NCBI GenBank assembly: GCA_016713625.1
Contig: JADJOT010000002.1
Span: 496,001-560,000, forward strand
Direction: 5' to 3'
Origin: Candidatus Accumulibacter affinis
GTDB taxonomy: Bacteria; Pseudomonadota; Gammaproteobacteria; Burkholderiales; Rhodocyclaceae
Length of the DNA: 64,000 nt
This document shows positions 8,110-17,315 of this stretch, piece by piece. Made by a program: the position numbers and the translations under genes. How positions within the stretch are numbered: position 1 is the stretch's first letter; each line of letters starts with the position of its first letter. The notes below the pieces were generated by a model that ran no database searches, was not told the DNA's origin, and worked only from the letters and a program-made list of their open reading frames with translations.

Positions 8110-11100
8110 TCAGCCAAAGCTTGATCGGTTGCTGCCTGACCCATCGAGTACCCGGGAATCCTGCGCTGGAGAACGGTCAGCGGATTGGTGCCAATGCTCG
8201 ACAATCCATTCAGGTCGAGCTGCACGAAGAACTGTGTGGTCGAGTCGGTCTGGGTGGTCTGGATACGGTGGGCAACCGTACGCAGCGCCCAGCAGCCTGC
8301 GTTATACTCCAGTCCGCCGATGATCTCGACCGGCGTGGCATTGATAAACGAGTAGTTATAGCGGCCCACCGCCTGCCAGCGGCCGCTGATTGGCCACTGT
8401 CCGGAAACGTCGACCTCGTTGATCGGAGTCGCCGCATCGACGTTGTACCGGTAACCCGCATTGAGTACCTTGCCCGCTCCGGGAACGTACCGCGTGCCGA
8501 TCGAGTAGCGCTGGAAGCGCTGATCATTGATGTCGTATTGTACGGCGGCATCCGCATACAATCTTGGCCACAGCTGGCCACTGAATGCGGCCAGGAGGTC
8601 CGACTTGTCCCATTTTCGCTGCGCAGTTCCTGGCTGGGTTCCCGGCTGGAAATAGGGAAGAGAAACCGTGTCGTTGGTAAAGTAGAAGACCTCGCCGATC
8701 ATTGCGCGCATGATCTCACTACCGGATGCCGGGTCGACCAGGCGAGAAGCCACTGCAGCAGTCAGTTGGTTGGCGTTGTTGATGCGATCCCAGCCGGAAA
8801 ACTGATTGTCGGCGAAGATCTGCGCAAAGTTGAAGTCTGCGAGCGCCGTATCGAAGATCGGGATGTTGCTCTGGTTCACGTACGGAATGTTCAGGTAGAA
8901 CAGGCGCGGCTCGAGCGTCTGGGTATAGTCGCGACCAAACCAGTTACTCGGACGCTCGAAGGTCATCCCTGAATCGACGCTGACGATTGGCAAGGTGCGA
9001 TTGATCGAAGTCGGAAGAACATTGAGCGAGCCCGGGTAGGACAGTTGATAGTGGGTGAAGTTGACACCAGCCCGCGGAATCACATACCACCCCGGGGTGA
9101 CGTAGGGCAGTGAAACCTGCGGCTGCAGCACGCTTCTCTGCCCCTCAACCTTGTTGTTGTCGGGATGAACGAAATCGGTGTACTGCCCGAAGAAAGCGCT
9201 GTCGGTCGACAACAGATCCGGCTGCCTGGCGTTCACGGTGATCTGCGGGAACAAGCGGTAGGGCTTGGCGACCGGATTCTTGGGGTCGGGCTGCAGGGTC
9301 TGGTAAGACTGCACATTCGCGGTTGCGGTCCACCAACCGCCGCCACCGTAAGTCAATAGCCCTTGCTGCAGGAGTTGTGTTTTCGCGGTGTTGGTGATCT
9401 GACTGGACAGATCAGTGTAGTAATCGTTGTCCGAAACTCGCGTGTAATCGATTGCGCCAGACAAACCCATGGCCGATGTCTGATTGTGTTGCAGCGTCAC
9501 TCCCCAGCGATCCGTGCCCGTCTCCCGGTCGTGCGGTAGATACTCGACGACGGCCTCACCACGATAGCTACCGCCATACGCGGTGTTGAGGTAGCGAAAA
9601 TCGGTGCCGAGCAGTAACCCGCGTTTCGAAAGCAGGCGGGGAGAGATCGTCGCGTCCATGTTCGGCGCGATGTTCCAGTAGTACGGCAGGACAAAATCGA
9701 AACCGTTGTCGCTGCTCGACCCATAGCGTGGCGTCAGGAAACCTGACTTGCGCTCATTGTTGAGTGGAAAGGACGCCCACGGGGAATACAGGATCGGCAC
9801 GCCGAGGAAGTGCACGGTGGCGTCGTCGCCGCTGCCGACCTCATTATCGTAATCGAGCCGCAGTTCCGAGAAACCAAGGTACCAATCGTCGTTGCCGGGC
9901 TTGCAGGTCGTATAGGTCGCCGCGGTCATCCGGATCTGGTTTTCACCCTCGAGATCGATACGTTCGGCCTCGCCACGCGCTTCAGTCAGCTCGTTCGCCG
10001 GTTTATTCTGAGTCTTCAGTCTGGTCTGCCCGGGCTTGATGCTGAGCACGCGCGGCGGCGCAAAACCGGTCGTCGAGTCCTCGTCGGTGGCGGCTGCAGC
10101 CCACTGCGAACTGGCTTCTTTTCCCGCCTGTTTGGCGGCGCCAGGGTTCGCCTGCCGCTTTAGGAAATACGTCGCCTGGTCGAAGAAACCGACCTGGTCC
10201 TCGAGTTTCAGGCGGGCTAGCGGGCCGAAAATGACGTCATCGCCCTGCTCAAGGCGGACGTTCCCGGCTCCCTCGACCTCGTCGTCAACAGGCCAGTAGG
10301 TCAGGCGATCGGCAGTGATTACCTTGCCGACCTTGCGCAACTCCGCATCCCCCTCAGCCAGCAACTCGCGGTCAATCACGCCCGAGATTCGCTGCGCGCT
10401 CAGGAAAATCGGTCGCGGCTGGCTGCTCGCCACTGGCGGCACGATCGCCTCGGCAATGCGCAAGGCAAGCGCTCCGGCATCGGCAGCCCGCTCCGCAGGC
10501 ACCAGAGCACGCGGCAGCGATGGCGAGGCTGTCGCGGGCGGAGTAGCCGACCGGCGCGCCTGGCCAGGCGCGACGCCGACCCCTGCTGCCTGCGGAGGAA
10601 GAGCCGGTCTGGCCGTCTCGCTGGCTGCGCTGGCTGCCGCTGGCGGTGCTACCGGCACTGCCTCTTCGTGCACCAGGTGCGGGTCGAGCAAGGGGGCTGC
10701 GCGCTCCACCGGCGGTTCTACGGGCGCAACCGTGCTGTCCGCTGGCGGTTGGCTCAGCTCGCCATCGGCCGCTGTCGGCGAAGCTTCTTCCACCGGCACC
10801 GGCCGCGTGGCCTGTGTACGAGGCGCGTGTGGCGGATCAAGCAGGGGTACGGCGCTTTCGACGGGAAGCTGGACTGGGGCAAGCGTGTTACCTGCTGACG
10901 GCTGGCGCAGCTCGGCTTGGCCAGCCGTCGTCGCAGCCTCCTCCACGGGAAGCTGCACCGGCTGCGTCGCCACGGCTGGCGCCTGCACCGGTCTGGTTTC
11001 TGCAACCGGCCGGTCAGCCGCAGCCGGTGCGGCGACGGGTTTCACGGGTGGCAAACCGAGCAGCACCGGGTCTACCCGGAAGGGCGCCGCACCCTGCCCC

Positions 11101-11192
11101 TGAGCCTGCTCAGCAAAACTTGCGGCAAGGGTGCCGGCAAAGCTGCAGCAGAAGATCAGTGTCAGCGGCTTGCGCCGAGGAGTAAACGTCAT
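8103..11192 (-). CDS. lptD: LPS-assembly protein LptD
   Basis: LptD is the outer-membrane beta-barrel that inserts lipopolysaccharide with LptE. The protein begins with a signal peptide (TLIFCCSFAGTLAASFA). An unusual Pro/Ala/Val-rich region of about 200 residues follows (to about residue 245) and contains a 51-residue tandem repeat. The OstA/LptA-like jellyroll (ITADRLTYWPVDDEVEGAGN) and the LptD barrel (WASFPLNNERKSGFLTPRYG) come next. At 1,029 residues it is roughly 200 longer than typical, all of it in the low-complexity segment. The barrel part holds only two cysteines (ATYTTCKPG and YNAGCWAL), a reduced set compared with the four of E. coli. First gene of lptD-surA-pdxA-ksgA, divergent from amgK. 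Confidence 0.95.
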   Translation of the reverse strand: MTFTPRRKPLTLIFCCSFAGTLAASFAEQAQGQGAAPFRVDPVLLGLPPVKPVAAPAAADRPVAETRPVQAPAVATQPVQLPVEEAATTAGQAELRQPSAGNTLAPVQLPVESAVPLLDPPHAPRTQATRPVPVEEASPTAADGELSQPPADSTVAPVEPPVERAAPLLDPHLVHEEAVPVAPPAAASAASETARPALPPQAAGVGVAPGQARRSATPPATASPSLPRALVPAERAADAGALALRIAEAIVPPVASSQPRPIFLSAQRISGVIDRELLAEGDAELRKVGKVITADRLTYWPVDDEVEGAGNVRLEQGDDVIFGPLARLKLEDQVGFFDQATYFLKRQANPGAAKQAGKEASSQWAAAATDEDSTTGFAPPRVLSIKPGQTRLKTQNKPANELTEARGEAERIDLEGENQIRMTAATYTTCKPGNDDWYLGFSELRLDYDNEVGSGDDATVHFLGVPILYSPWASFPLNNERKSGFLTPRYGSSSDNGFDFVLPYYWNIAPNMDATISPRLLSKRGLLLGTDFRYLNTAYGGSYRGEAVVEYLPHDRETGTDRWGVTLQHNQTSAMGLSGAIDYTRVSDNDYYTDLSSQITNTAKTQLLQQGLLTYGGGGWWTATANVQSYQTLQPDPKNPVAKPYRLFPQITVNARQPDLLSTDSAFFGQYTDFVHPDNNKVEGQRSVLQPQVSLPYVTPGWYVIPRAGVNFTHYQLSYPGSLNVLPTSINRTLPIVSVDSGMTFERPSNWFGRDYTQTLEPRLFYLNIPYVNQSNIPIFDTALADFNFAQIFADNQFSGWDRINNANQLTAAVASRLVDPASGSEIMRAMIGEVFYFTNDTVSLPYFQPGTQPGTAQRKWDKSDLLAAFSGQLWPRLYADAAVQYDINDQRFQRYSIGTRYVPGAGKVLNAGYRYNVDAATPINEVDVSGQWPISGRWQAVGRYNYSFINATPVEIIGGLEYNAGCWALRTVAHRIQTTQTDSTTQFFVQLDLNGLSSIGTNPLTVLQRRIPGYSMGQAATDQALAEW
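10665..10952 (-). repeat. 51-residue tandem duplication inside the LptD N-terminal linker
   Basis: LptD residues 81-131 and 132-176 are recognisably the same unit: PVEEA..TA...ELRQPSA..TLAPV..PVESAVPLLDP against PVEEASPTA..GELSQPPA..TVAPV..PVERAAPLLDP. The copies have diverged but keep the same period and order of short motifs. The region is rich in Pro, Ala, Val and Glu and lies before the folded periplasmic domain, so it is likely a flexible periplasmic spacer. Confidence 0.8.
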
Positions 11193-11305
11193 TCCGGAAT
11201 GGTCAGTGAAAGATGCGTCGGGTTGTTGTCTTTGGCAGCGCCTTGGAGCGCCTCGCGGATGCTAGAATCGCGTCATTTTAGCATCATCGTCGAAGGAGAA
11301 GCGGC

Positions 11306-12326
11306 ATGCCGCGTACCGCCCTGCTCGGTGACTGGGTCCACACGCTTTTCGCGGCAAGCTTCCCCGCTGGCGAGCTGCGCATCGACGCCGCCTCGGCCGA
11401 CGCCAGCTTCCGGCGTTACTTTCGCGTCAGCCTGCCCGATCAGACCACGCGAGTCGTCATGGACGCACCTCCCGACAAGGAAGACTGCCAACCCTTCATC
11501 GACATTGCCGCGCTTTTTCGGGAAGCTGGCGCGCATGTACCGGAGGTGCTCGCCCAGGATCTTGCACAGGGCTTCCTGCTGCTGTCGGACCTCGGCAACC
11601 GGACCTATCTGAATGCTCTGCAGGACAGCACAGCGGCGGCGCCACTCTACCGCGACGCCAACCACGCGCTGGTCGCCATTCAACGGGCCAGCCGACCGGG
11701 CGTGCTGCCCGATTATGATCACGCTTTGCTCAGCCGGGAACTCGCGCTGTTCCCTGAATGGTACCTTGGGCGGCACCTTGGGCTGACCCTTGACGCGGGA
11801 ATGCAAAGCACCCTGGACGGGGTCTTTGCCGCGCTACTGACCAACAACCTGCAACAGCCACAGGTCTTCGTCCATCGCGATTACCACTCGCGCAACCTCA
11901 TGGTCAGCGGCGACGGTTTCCCGGAAAACCCCGGCATCCTGGACTTCCAGGATGCCGTTTATGGTCCCATCACCTACGACGTCGCCTCGCTCTATCGCGA
12001 TGCCTACATCCACTGGCCCGAAGACCAGGAACTCGACTACGTGATTCGCTACTGGGAGACCGCGCGGCACGCTGGACTGCCGGTGCACGCCGACTTTCGA
12101 CTTCTACCGGGACTACGAGTGGATGGGCGCCCAGCGTCAGCTCAAGGTGCTCGGCATTTTCGCCCGTCTGTGCCACCGCGATGGCAAGCAAGACTACCTC
12201 AAGGACATGCCGCTGGTGATGACTTATCTGCGGCGAACCAGCGAGCGCTACTCCGAGTTGCGGCCACTCGCACGCCTCCTCGACAAGATCGAGAAGCGGC
12301 AGGCCGATGTTGGCTACACCTTCTGA
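11306..12326 (+). pseudogene. amgK: N-acetylmuramate/N-acetylglucosamine kinase AmgK, one-base frameshift
   Basis: AmgK phosphorylates MurNAc at the anomeric position in the MurU peptidoglycan-recycling route. The first 265 codons show an aminoglycoside-phosphotransferase fold: FRRYFRVSL, VHRDYHSRNLMV (catalytic HRDYHxxN), GILDFQDAVYGP (metal Asp). At 12095-12097 a run TTT has one base too many. Downstream, the authentic C-terminus continues in another frame as FYRDYEWMGAQRQLKVLGIF through to DVGYTF and a stop at 12324-12326. With one T removed the protein is 339 residues, normal for AmgK. Without correction the frame runs on into murU and gives a false 576-residue fusion. A sequencing error in a homopolymer is as likely as real inactivation. 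Ribosome site GAAGGAG precedes the ATG. Confidence 0.85.
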
Positions 12327-13036
12327 TGAAAGCGATGATTCTCGCCGCCGGCCGCGGCGAACGCCTGCGGCCGCTGACCGATACGACGCCCAAACCACTG
12401 CTCCGTGCCGGCGGCAAAGCCCTGCTCGTCTGGCACCTCGAACGCCTTGCCGCTGCTGGCTGGCGCGAGGTGGTGATCAACCATGCCCATCTCGGCGAGC
12501 AGATCGAAGCAGCCCTTGGCGACGGCAGCGCCTTTGGCCTGAGCATCGCTTACTCGGCAGAACCGGTCGGCGCGCTGGAAACTGCCGGCGGAATCGCTGC
12601 GGCACTGCCCCTGCTCGGTGAGCAGCCGTTTCTTGCGGTCAATGGCGACATCTGGTGTGATTGGGATTTTTCGCTCGCCCGGCAACTGACGCAGGTGCCT
12701 GACCAACGACTCGCCCACCTGGTTCTGGTCGATAACCCGCCGCACCATCCCGAAGGCGATTTCCGCCTGGACGCCGGGCGCGTGCGCAGCGCCGTCGCAG
12801 GCACCAGTGGAGCGCTCACCTATGCCGGTATTGGCGTCTTCTGCCCAGCTTTTTTTGCCGAGGTTCCCGACGGCGCGGCGATGAAGCTGCGGCCGCTGCT
12901 CGACGCGGGCATTGCCGGGGGAGTCATCACCGGCGAACGGCACGCCGGCCGCTGGGTCGACGTCGGCACCCCGGAACGTCTTGCAGAACTCGATATGGAG
13001 CTTGCCCGAAGGTATGCATCACCAGCCCTACTCTAA
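12326..13036 (+). CDS. murU: N-acetylmuramate-1-phosphate uridylyltransferase
   Basis: MurU converts MurNAc-1-phosphate to UDP-MurNAc, bypassing de novo synthesis and the target of fosfomycin. The 236-residue protein has the nucleotidyltransferase start MILAAGRGERLRPLTD followed by TPKPLL, then FLAVNGDIWCDWDF (metal-binding Asp) and HAGRWVDVGTPERLAELD at the end. The ATG overlaps the amgK stop by one base (TGATG), the typical amgK-murU coupling. The C-terminus overlaps the start of pepP by 23 bases. Confidence 0.92.
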   Translation: MKAMILAAGRGERLRPLTDTTPKPLLRAGGKALLVWHLERLAAAGWREVVINHAHLGEQIEAALGDGSAFGLSIAYSAEPVGALETAGGIAAALPLLGEQPFLAVNGDIWCDWDFSLARQLTQVPDQRLAHLVLVDNPPHHPEGDFRLDAGRVRSAVAGTSGALTYAGIGVFCPAFFAEVPDGAAMKLRPLLDAGIAGGVITGERHAGRWVDVGTPERLAELDMELARRYASPALL

Positions 13037-14321
13037 ACGCCGCGAGATCGTCCTGGCCCGCCTCGGTGACGGCGTCGCCGTCATCCCCACGGCACCCGAG
13101 CGCCTGCGCAACCGTGACGCGCATTACCCCTACCGTTTCGACAGCTACTTCTGGTACCTCAGCGGCTTTCCCGAGCCGGAGGCGGTGATCGTGCTGGTCG
13201 GCGGCAAGGAAGCGAAATCGCTTCTCTTCTGCCGCGACAAGGATGAGGAGCAGGAAGTCTGGGACGGTTTCCGCTACGGCCCGCAAACCGCTGCCGAAGC
13301 CTTCGGCTTTTCGGAAGCACATCCGATCGCCAGCCTCGAACAGCAGTTGCCCGCGTTGCTCGCCAACCGCAGCGTGCTCTGGCACTCGCTCGGCCACGAC
13401 GCCGACTGGGACACCCGCATCGCCGCTGCGCTGAATACGGTGCGCGGCGAGAACCGCAGCGGCACGCGCGCGCCACATCAAATTCGTGACCTGCGCAGCC
13501 TGCTTGACGAAATGCGACTGACCAAGGATGCGCACGAAATCGACTGCATGCGCCGCGCCGCGGACATCGCTTCCGCTGGACACGCCCGCGCCATGCGCGC
13601 CTGCCGGCCAGGCATGGCCGAGTACGAACTGGAAGCCGAACTCAGCTATGAGTTTCGTCGCCGCGGAGCCGACGGACATGCCTATGCACCGATTGTTGCC
13701 AGCGGCGCCAATGCCTGCATCCTGCACTATGTGGCGAACAACAAGCTGCTCGCCGCGCCGTCGCTGGTGCTGATTGATGCCGGCTGCGAGCTTGCCGGCT
13801 ACGCTTCCGACATTACCCGCACCTTTCCGGTGAGCGGCCGCTTCAGCGCCAGTCAACGCGAGGTCTATGAAATCGTCCTCGCCGCGCAACAGGCGGCGAT
13901 TGCCGCGGTTCGCCCCGGAGCCTCGTTCATGGACTATCACCAAGCCGCGCTGCGCGTTCTCTCGCAAGGCCTGATCGACCTCAAACTGATCACCGGCAGT
14001 GTCGACGGCGCGGTCGACAGCGCTGCCTACAAACCCTGGTACATGCACCGCACCGGCCACTGGCTGGGCCTCGATGTCCACGATGTGGGCGAGTACCGGA
14101 ACAGCCCGGCCGACGATGACTGGACCACGCTGGTGGCCGGCATGACGCTGACCGTCGAACCGGGTCTGTACTTCCGCCCCGGCAGCACGGTTCCCGAGCA
14201 TCTGCACGGGATCGGTGTGCGCATCGAAGACGACGTGCTGGTCACCGCCGATGGCTGCACGGTGTACTCCAGCGCGCCAAAGACCATCGCCGAAATCGAG
14301 GAGGTGATGGGCCATGGCTGA
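13014..14321 (+). CDS. pepP: Xaa-Pro aminopeptidase II (pita-bread metallopeptidase)
   Basis: This 435-residue cytosolic peptidase removes N-terminal residues in front of proline. The start at 13014 (MHHQPYSKRREIVLARLG) matches the family; the frame extends upstream but only inside murU. An N-terminal aminopeptidase-P domain (RDAHYPYRFDSYFWYLSGF) precedes the catalytic domain. All five metal ligands are visible: LIDAGCE, ASDITRTFP, MHRTGHWLGLDVHDVG, TVEPGLYF, GVRIEDDVLV. In many proteobacteria pepP precedes ubiH, as it does here, with an 8-base overlap. Confidence 0.93.
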   Translation: MHHQPYSKRREIVLARLGDGVAVIPTAPERLRNRDAHYPYRFDSYFWYLSGFPEPEAVIVLVGGKEAKSLLFCRDKDEEQEVWDGFRYGPQTAAEAFGFSEAHPIASLEQQLPALLANRSVLWHSLGHDADWDTRIAAALNTVRGENRSGTRAPHQIRDLRSLLDEMRLTKDAHEIDCMRRAADIASAGHARAMRACRPGMAEYELEAELSYEFRRRGADGHAYAPIVASGANACILHYVANNKLLAAPSLVLIDAGCELAGYASDITRTFPVSGRFSASQREVYEIVLAAQQAAIAAVRPGASFMDYHQAALRVLSQGLIDLKLITGSVDGAVDSAAYKPWYMHRTGHWLGLDVHDVGEYRNSPADDDWTTLVAGMTLTVEPGLYFRPGSTVPEHLHGIGVRIEDDVLVTADGCTVYSSAPKTIAEIEEVMGHG

Positions 14322-15468
14322 GGACCTCGACACGATGGACATCGTCATCGTCGGCGCCGGTCCGGTCGGCATGACGCTCGCCCTGGCCCTGGCCGAAAGC
14401 CGCTACCGCATCGTGCTCGTCGACAGCCGGCCGCGCGGTGCCTGGGCCGGCGATCCGCGTGCGCTGGCGCTGTCCTACGGCACCCGACAGCTTCTCGAAA
14501 GCCTCGGCGCGTGGAACGGCACCGCGGCGACGCCGATCGAGACCATCCATGTCTCGCAGCGCGGCGGCTTTGGCCGCACGCTGATCGACGCCGCCGACTA
14601 CGGCATTCCGGCGCTCGGCTACGTGATGCGTTACCGTGATCTCGCAGCCACCCTCGATGCACGCATCGCCGCTGTGCAGCGACTCGACAACAGCACCATC
14701 AGCGAAGTCAAGGCCGGCAGCGCAGCCGTCGAGGTCTTGCTGGACTGCGACGGCGAGATGCGACGCATCGCTGCTCGACTGATCGTCCATGCCGAGGGCA
14801 CTCCGGGCCAGGACGCCGACGTCCGGGTGTACGAATACCGGCAGCACGCCGTGGTCGCCGAGGTCCGGCCGTTCCCCGAACACGGTCGCCGGGCATGGGA
14901 ACGTTTCACACCTGACGGCCCTCTCGCCCTGCTCCCGCTGGGGCAGGACTACTCGGTGGTGTTCACGGTGCCGCCCGTCAAGGCCGGCGACCTGCTGAAT
15001 CTCGACGACGACGGTTTTCTCGCCGCCCTGCGCGCGCAGTTTGGCGAGCGCATCGATTTCATCACCAGCGGCCCGCGCGCCAGCTTTCCGTTGGCCTTGC
15101 GTGTTCGCCAAAAACTTGCCGCTGCCCGTCAGGTATGGATTGGCAATGCGGCGCAAAGCCTGCACCCGGTCTCCGGTCAGGGCTTCAACCTTGGCCTGCG
15201 TGACTCCTGGGAACTGGCCGCAGCGCTGCGCGCGCACGCCGGCAGCGACGCCGGCGCGGCACTGGCACTAGCGTCCTACGCGCGCGGTCGGCGCATCGAC
15301 CGTAGCGGCAGCATGGCGTTTACCGATGGCCTTGTGCGCACCTTTTCCAACGATCTGGCGCCACTGCGAATCGCGCGCGGGCTGAGTCTGTTGACCCTTG
15401 ACCTCTTGCCGCCGCTCCGCCACTTCGTCGCCAGGCGCATGATCTGGGGCGCCCGGGCGTGGCCTTGA
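14314..15468 (+). CDS. ubiH: 2-octaprenyl-6-methoxyphenol hydroxylase (UbiH family FAD monooxygenase)
   Basis: This 384-residue flavoprotein hydroxylates a ring position during ubiquinone synthesis. It has the FAD-binding start DIVIVGAGPVGMTLALAL, the second FAD motif DPRALALSYGTRQLL, and the UbiH-type third motif GNAAQSLHPVSGQGFNLGLRD. That last motif, with Asn and Gln in place of the GDAAH of the wider family, favours UbiH over UbiF or VisC. Overlaps pepP, so it is translated from the same message. The 160 bases after it hold no gene and no clear U-tailed terminator. Confidence 0.9.
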   Translation: MAEDLDTMDIVIVGAGPVGMTLALALAESRYRIVLVDSRPRGAWAGDPRALALSYGTRQLLESLGAWNGTAATPIETIHVSQRGGFGRTLIDAADYGIPALGYVMRYRDLAATLDARIAAVQRLDNSTISEVKAGSAAVEVLLDCDGEMRRIAARLIVHAEGTPGQDADVRVYEYRQHAVVAEVRPFPEHGRRAWERFTPDGPLALLPLGQDYSVVFTVPPVKAGDLLNLDDDGFLAALRAQFGERIDFITSGPRASFPLALRVRQKLAAARQVWIGNAAQSLHPVSGQGFNLGLRDSWELAAALRAHAGSDAGAALALASYARGRRIDRSGSMAFTDGLVRTFSNDLAPLRIARGLSLLTLDLLPPLRHFVARRMIWGARAWP

Positions 15469-15629
15469 ACCCGTCGGCGGGCCAGACCGATCACCGAGGC
15501 GACCCGGGACAGCGTCGTGCCGGCGGGCCGCACGGCAACGCGGCAAGATCAGGCGGTATTTCGCTTTGTTGCCGATTCGGCTAGACTTCGCCGCTTTACC
15601 CACCCTTGGCTCACCCTCCTGACGACTCC

Positions 15630-16388
15630 ATGCCGCGAACGAACACGACAATCCAGCTGATCGAATTCAAGGGAACCACACTGCCGGTCGTCGTGATCAC
15701 CCTGCGATCGCTGCACGCCGAAGCGCTGGCCGAGGCCGCCAGCGCGCTATTCGGCGACGATGAATTTTTCGACGGCGATGCGGCATTGCTTGAATTGTCA
15801 AAACTCGTCGATGTCCCGGATGCCGACTGGCGGCGAGTGAAGCAGCTGTTGAAGACGCATGGCCTCAACGTTATTGGCGTACGTGGCGGTAGCGAGCAAC
15901 TCCGCTATGGCGCCGCCTTCGCCGGCTTGCCGACCTACCCTGCCGGCGAGCGCTCGACACCCGTGCCAGCTGCGCAGCAAACGGAGCCAGCAGCGCCTCC
16001 ACCACCGGAACCGGCAGCACCTGCGGCATCCGCAGCGACCCTGTATATCGACCGGCCACTACGTTCGGGACAGCAAGTCTATGCACGCGGCGGCGACCTG
16101 GTGGTGCTGGCAGCGGTCAATGCCGGCGCCGAGGTCATCGCCGATGGCAACATCCACGTCTACGCGCCGCTACATGGGCGTGCGCTGGCCGGTGCCGGCG
16201 GGTCGGCAGCGGCGCGCATCTTCTGCACCTGCTTCGACGCCGAACTGGTTTCGGTGGCAGGGCTGTACCGAACCTTCGACGGCGGCGTTCCCGTCGATCT
16301 CGCTGGCAGGCCGGTCCAGGTCAGGTTGGCGCAAGGGTCTGGCGAGGAAGCTGGCAAACTCATTGTCGCGCCCTTACTGACCGATTAG
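15630..16388 (+). CDS. minC: septum site-determining protein MinC
   Basis: MinC blocks FtsZ polymerisation away from mid-cell and is recruited to the membrane by MinD. The start at 15630 (MPRTNTTIQLIEFKGTTLPVVV) fits the family; a TTG at 15606 would add 8 residues. The N-terminal domain (TLPVVVITLRSLHAEALAEA) is joined by a Pro/Ala-rich linker to the beta-helical C-terminal domain, which carries RSGQQVYARGGDLVVLAAVN and GAEVIADGNIHVYAPLHGRA. 252 residues. First of minC-minD-minE. Confidence 0.95.
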   Translation: MPRTNTTIQLIEFKGTTLPVVVITLRSLHAEALAEAASALFGDDEFFDGDAALLELSKLVDVPDADWRRVKQLLKTHGLNVIGVRGGSEQLRYGAAFAGLPTYPAGERSTPVPAAQQTEPAAPPPPEPAAPAASAATLYIDRPLRSGQQVYARGGDLVVLAAVNAGAEVIADGNIHVYAPLHGRALAGAGGSAAARIFCTCFDAELVSVAGLYRTFDGGVPVDLAGRPVQVRLAQGSGEEAGKLIVAPLLTD

Positions 16389-16395
16389 CCGCCAT

Positions 16396-16428
16396 GCGGG
16401 TAGCTGTACCCGCCGACAAGCGTCGGCG
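16396..16428 (+). promoter_or_regulatory. two abutting perfect hairpins between minC and minD
   Basis: Seven bases after the minC stop, GCGGGTA-GCTG-TACCCGC (16396-16413) is followed at once by CGCCGAC-AAGC-GTCGGCG (16411-16428). Each has a perfect 7-bp stem and a 4-base loop, and they share the bases 16411-16413, so only one can be fully paired at a time. There is no U-run, so a simple terminator is unlikely. An mRNA processing or differential-expression signal within minCDE is possible. Confidence 0.5.
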
Positions 16429-16491
16429 CCATTCCACAGAAAACCCATTCTGCAGGTAGAATCTCAGCTTTTGACCTGCGGGGAAAAATCC

Positions 16492-17313
16492 GTGACACGT
16501 ATTGTCGTCGTAACATCCGGAAAGGGTGGTGTCGGCAAGACCACCACCAGCGCCAGCTTTGCGTCGGGCCTCGCCCTGCGCGGCTACAAGACCGCCGTCA
16601 TCGACTTTGACGTCGGCCTGCGCAACCTGGATCTGATCATGGGTTGCGAGCGCCGCGTCGTTTATGATCTGGTCAATGTCCTCAACGGCGAAGCGACGCT
16701 CACCCAGGCGCTGATCAAGGACAAACACTGTGCGAACGGCAATCTCCATGTGCTGCCTGCTTCGCAGACCCGCGACAAGGACGCACTGACCGAAGAAGGT
16801 GTCGAGAAGGTCCTCAAGGAACTCGAACACATGGGCTTCGATTATGTCGTCTGCGACTCGCCAGCCGGCATCGAGAGGGGCGCAGTGATGGCCCTGACCT
16901 TTGCCGACGAAGCCCTGGTAGTCAGTAACCCGGAGGTTTCTTCGGTGCGCGACTCCGACCGCATTCTCGGCATCATCCAGGCCAAGTCGCGGCGCGCGCT
17001 GCTCGGCGGCGAGCCGGTGAAGGAACACCTGCTGATCACCCGTTATTCGCCAAAGCGCGTCAACGAGGGTGAAATGCTCTCCTACAAGGATGTGCAGGAG
17101 ATCCTGCGCGTTCCGATCATCGGTGTCATTCCGGAATCCGAAGCGGTTCTGCAGGCGTCGAACGCGGGCTCACCGGCAATCCATCTTACCAATTCCGACG
17201 TTGCCGAAGCCTACCTCGACGTGGTTGGCCGCTTTCTTGGAGAAACCATCCCACTTCGCTTCGTCGACTACGAAAAGCCTGGCCTCTTCAAGCGACTCTT
17301 CGGGAGTAAATGA
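16492..17313 (+). CDS. minD: septum site-determining ATPase MinD
   Basis: MinD is the membrane-bound ParA-type ATPase that oscillates with MinE and carries MinC. The start is a GTG at 16492, giving TRIVVVTSGKGGVGKTTTSA, the usual N-terminus, with GGGG upstream as ribosome site. The deviant Walker A (KGGVGKTT), switch I region (VIDFDVGLRNLDLIMGCERR), Walker B (YVVCDSPAGIE) and the C-terminal amphipathic membrane helix (GLFKRLFGSK) are all present. 273 residues. Confidence 0.96.
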   Translation: MTRIVVVTSGKGGVGKTTTSASFASGLALRGYKTAVIDFDVGLRNLDLIMGCERRVVYDLVNVLNGEATLTQALIKDKHCANGNLHVLPASQTRDKDALTEEGVEKVLKELEHMGFDYVVCDSPAGIERGAVMALTFADEALVVSNPEVSSVRDSDRILGIIQAKSRRALLGGEPVKEHLLITRYSPKRVNEGEMLSYKDVQEILRVPIIGVIPESEAVLQASNAGSPAIHLTNSDVAEAYLDVVGRFLGETIPLRFVDYEKPGLFKRLFGSK

Positions 17314-17315
17314 GG

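Noticed and set aside
11306..13036. A genuine AmgK-MurU fusion enzyme
   Set aside because: The middle part of the fused frame is nonsense (for example DGRPASAQGARHF), while the correct AmgK C-terminus is present in the neighbouring frame and ends at the usual overlap with murU.
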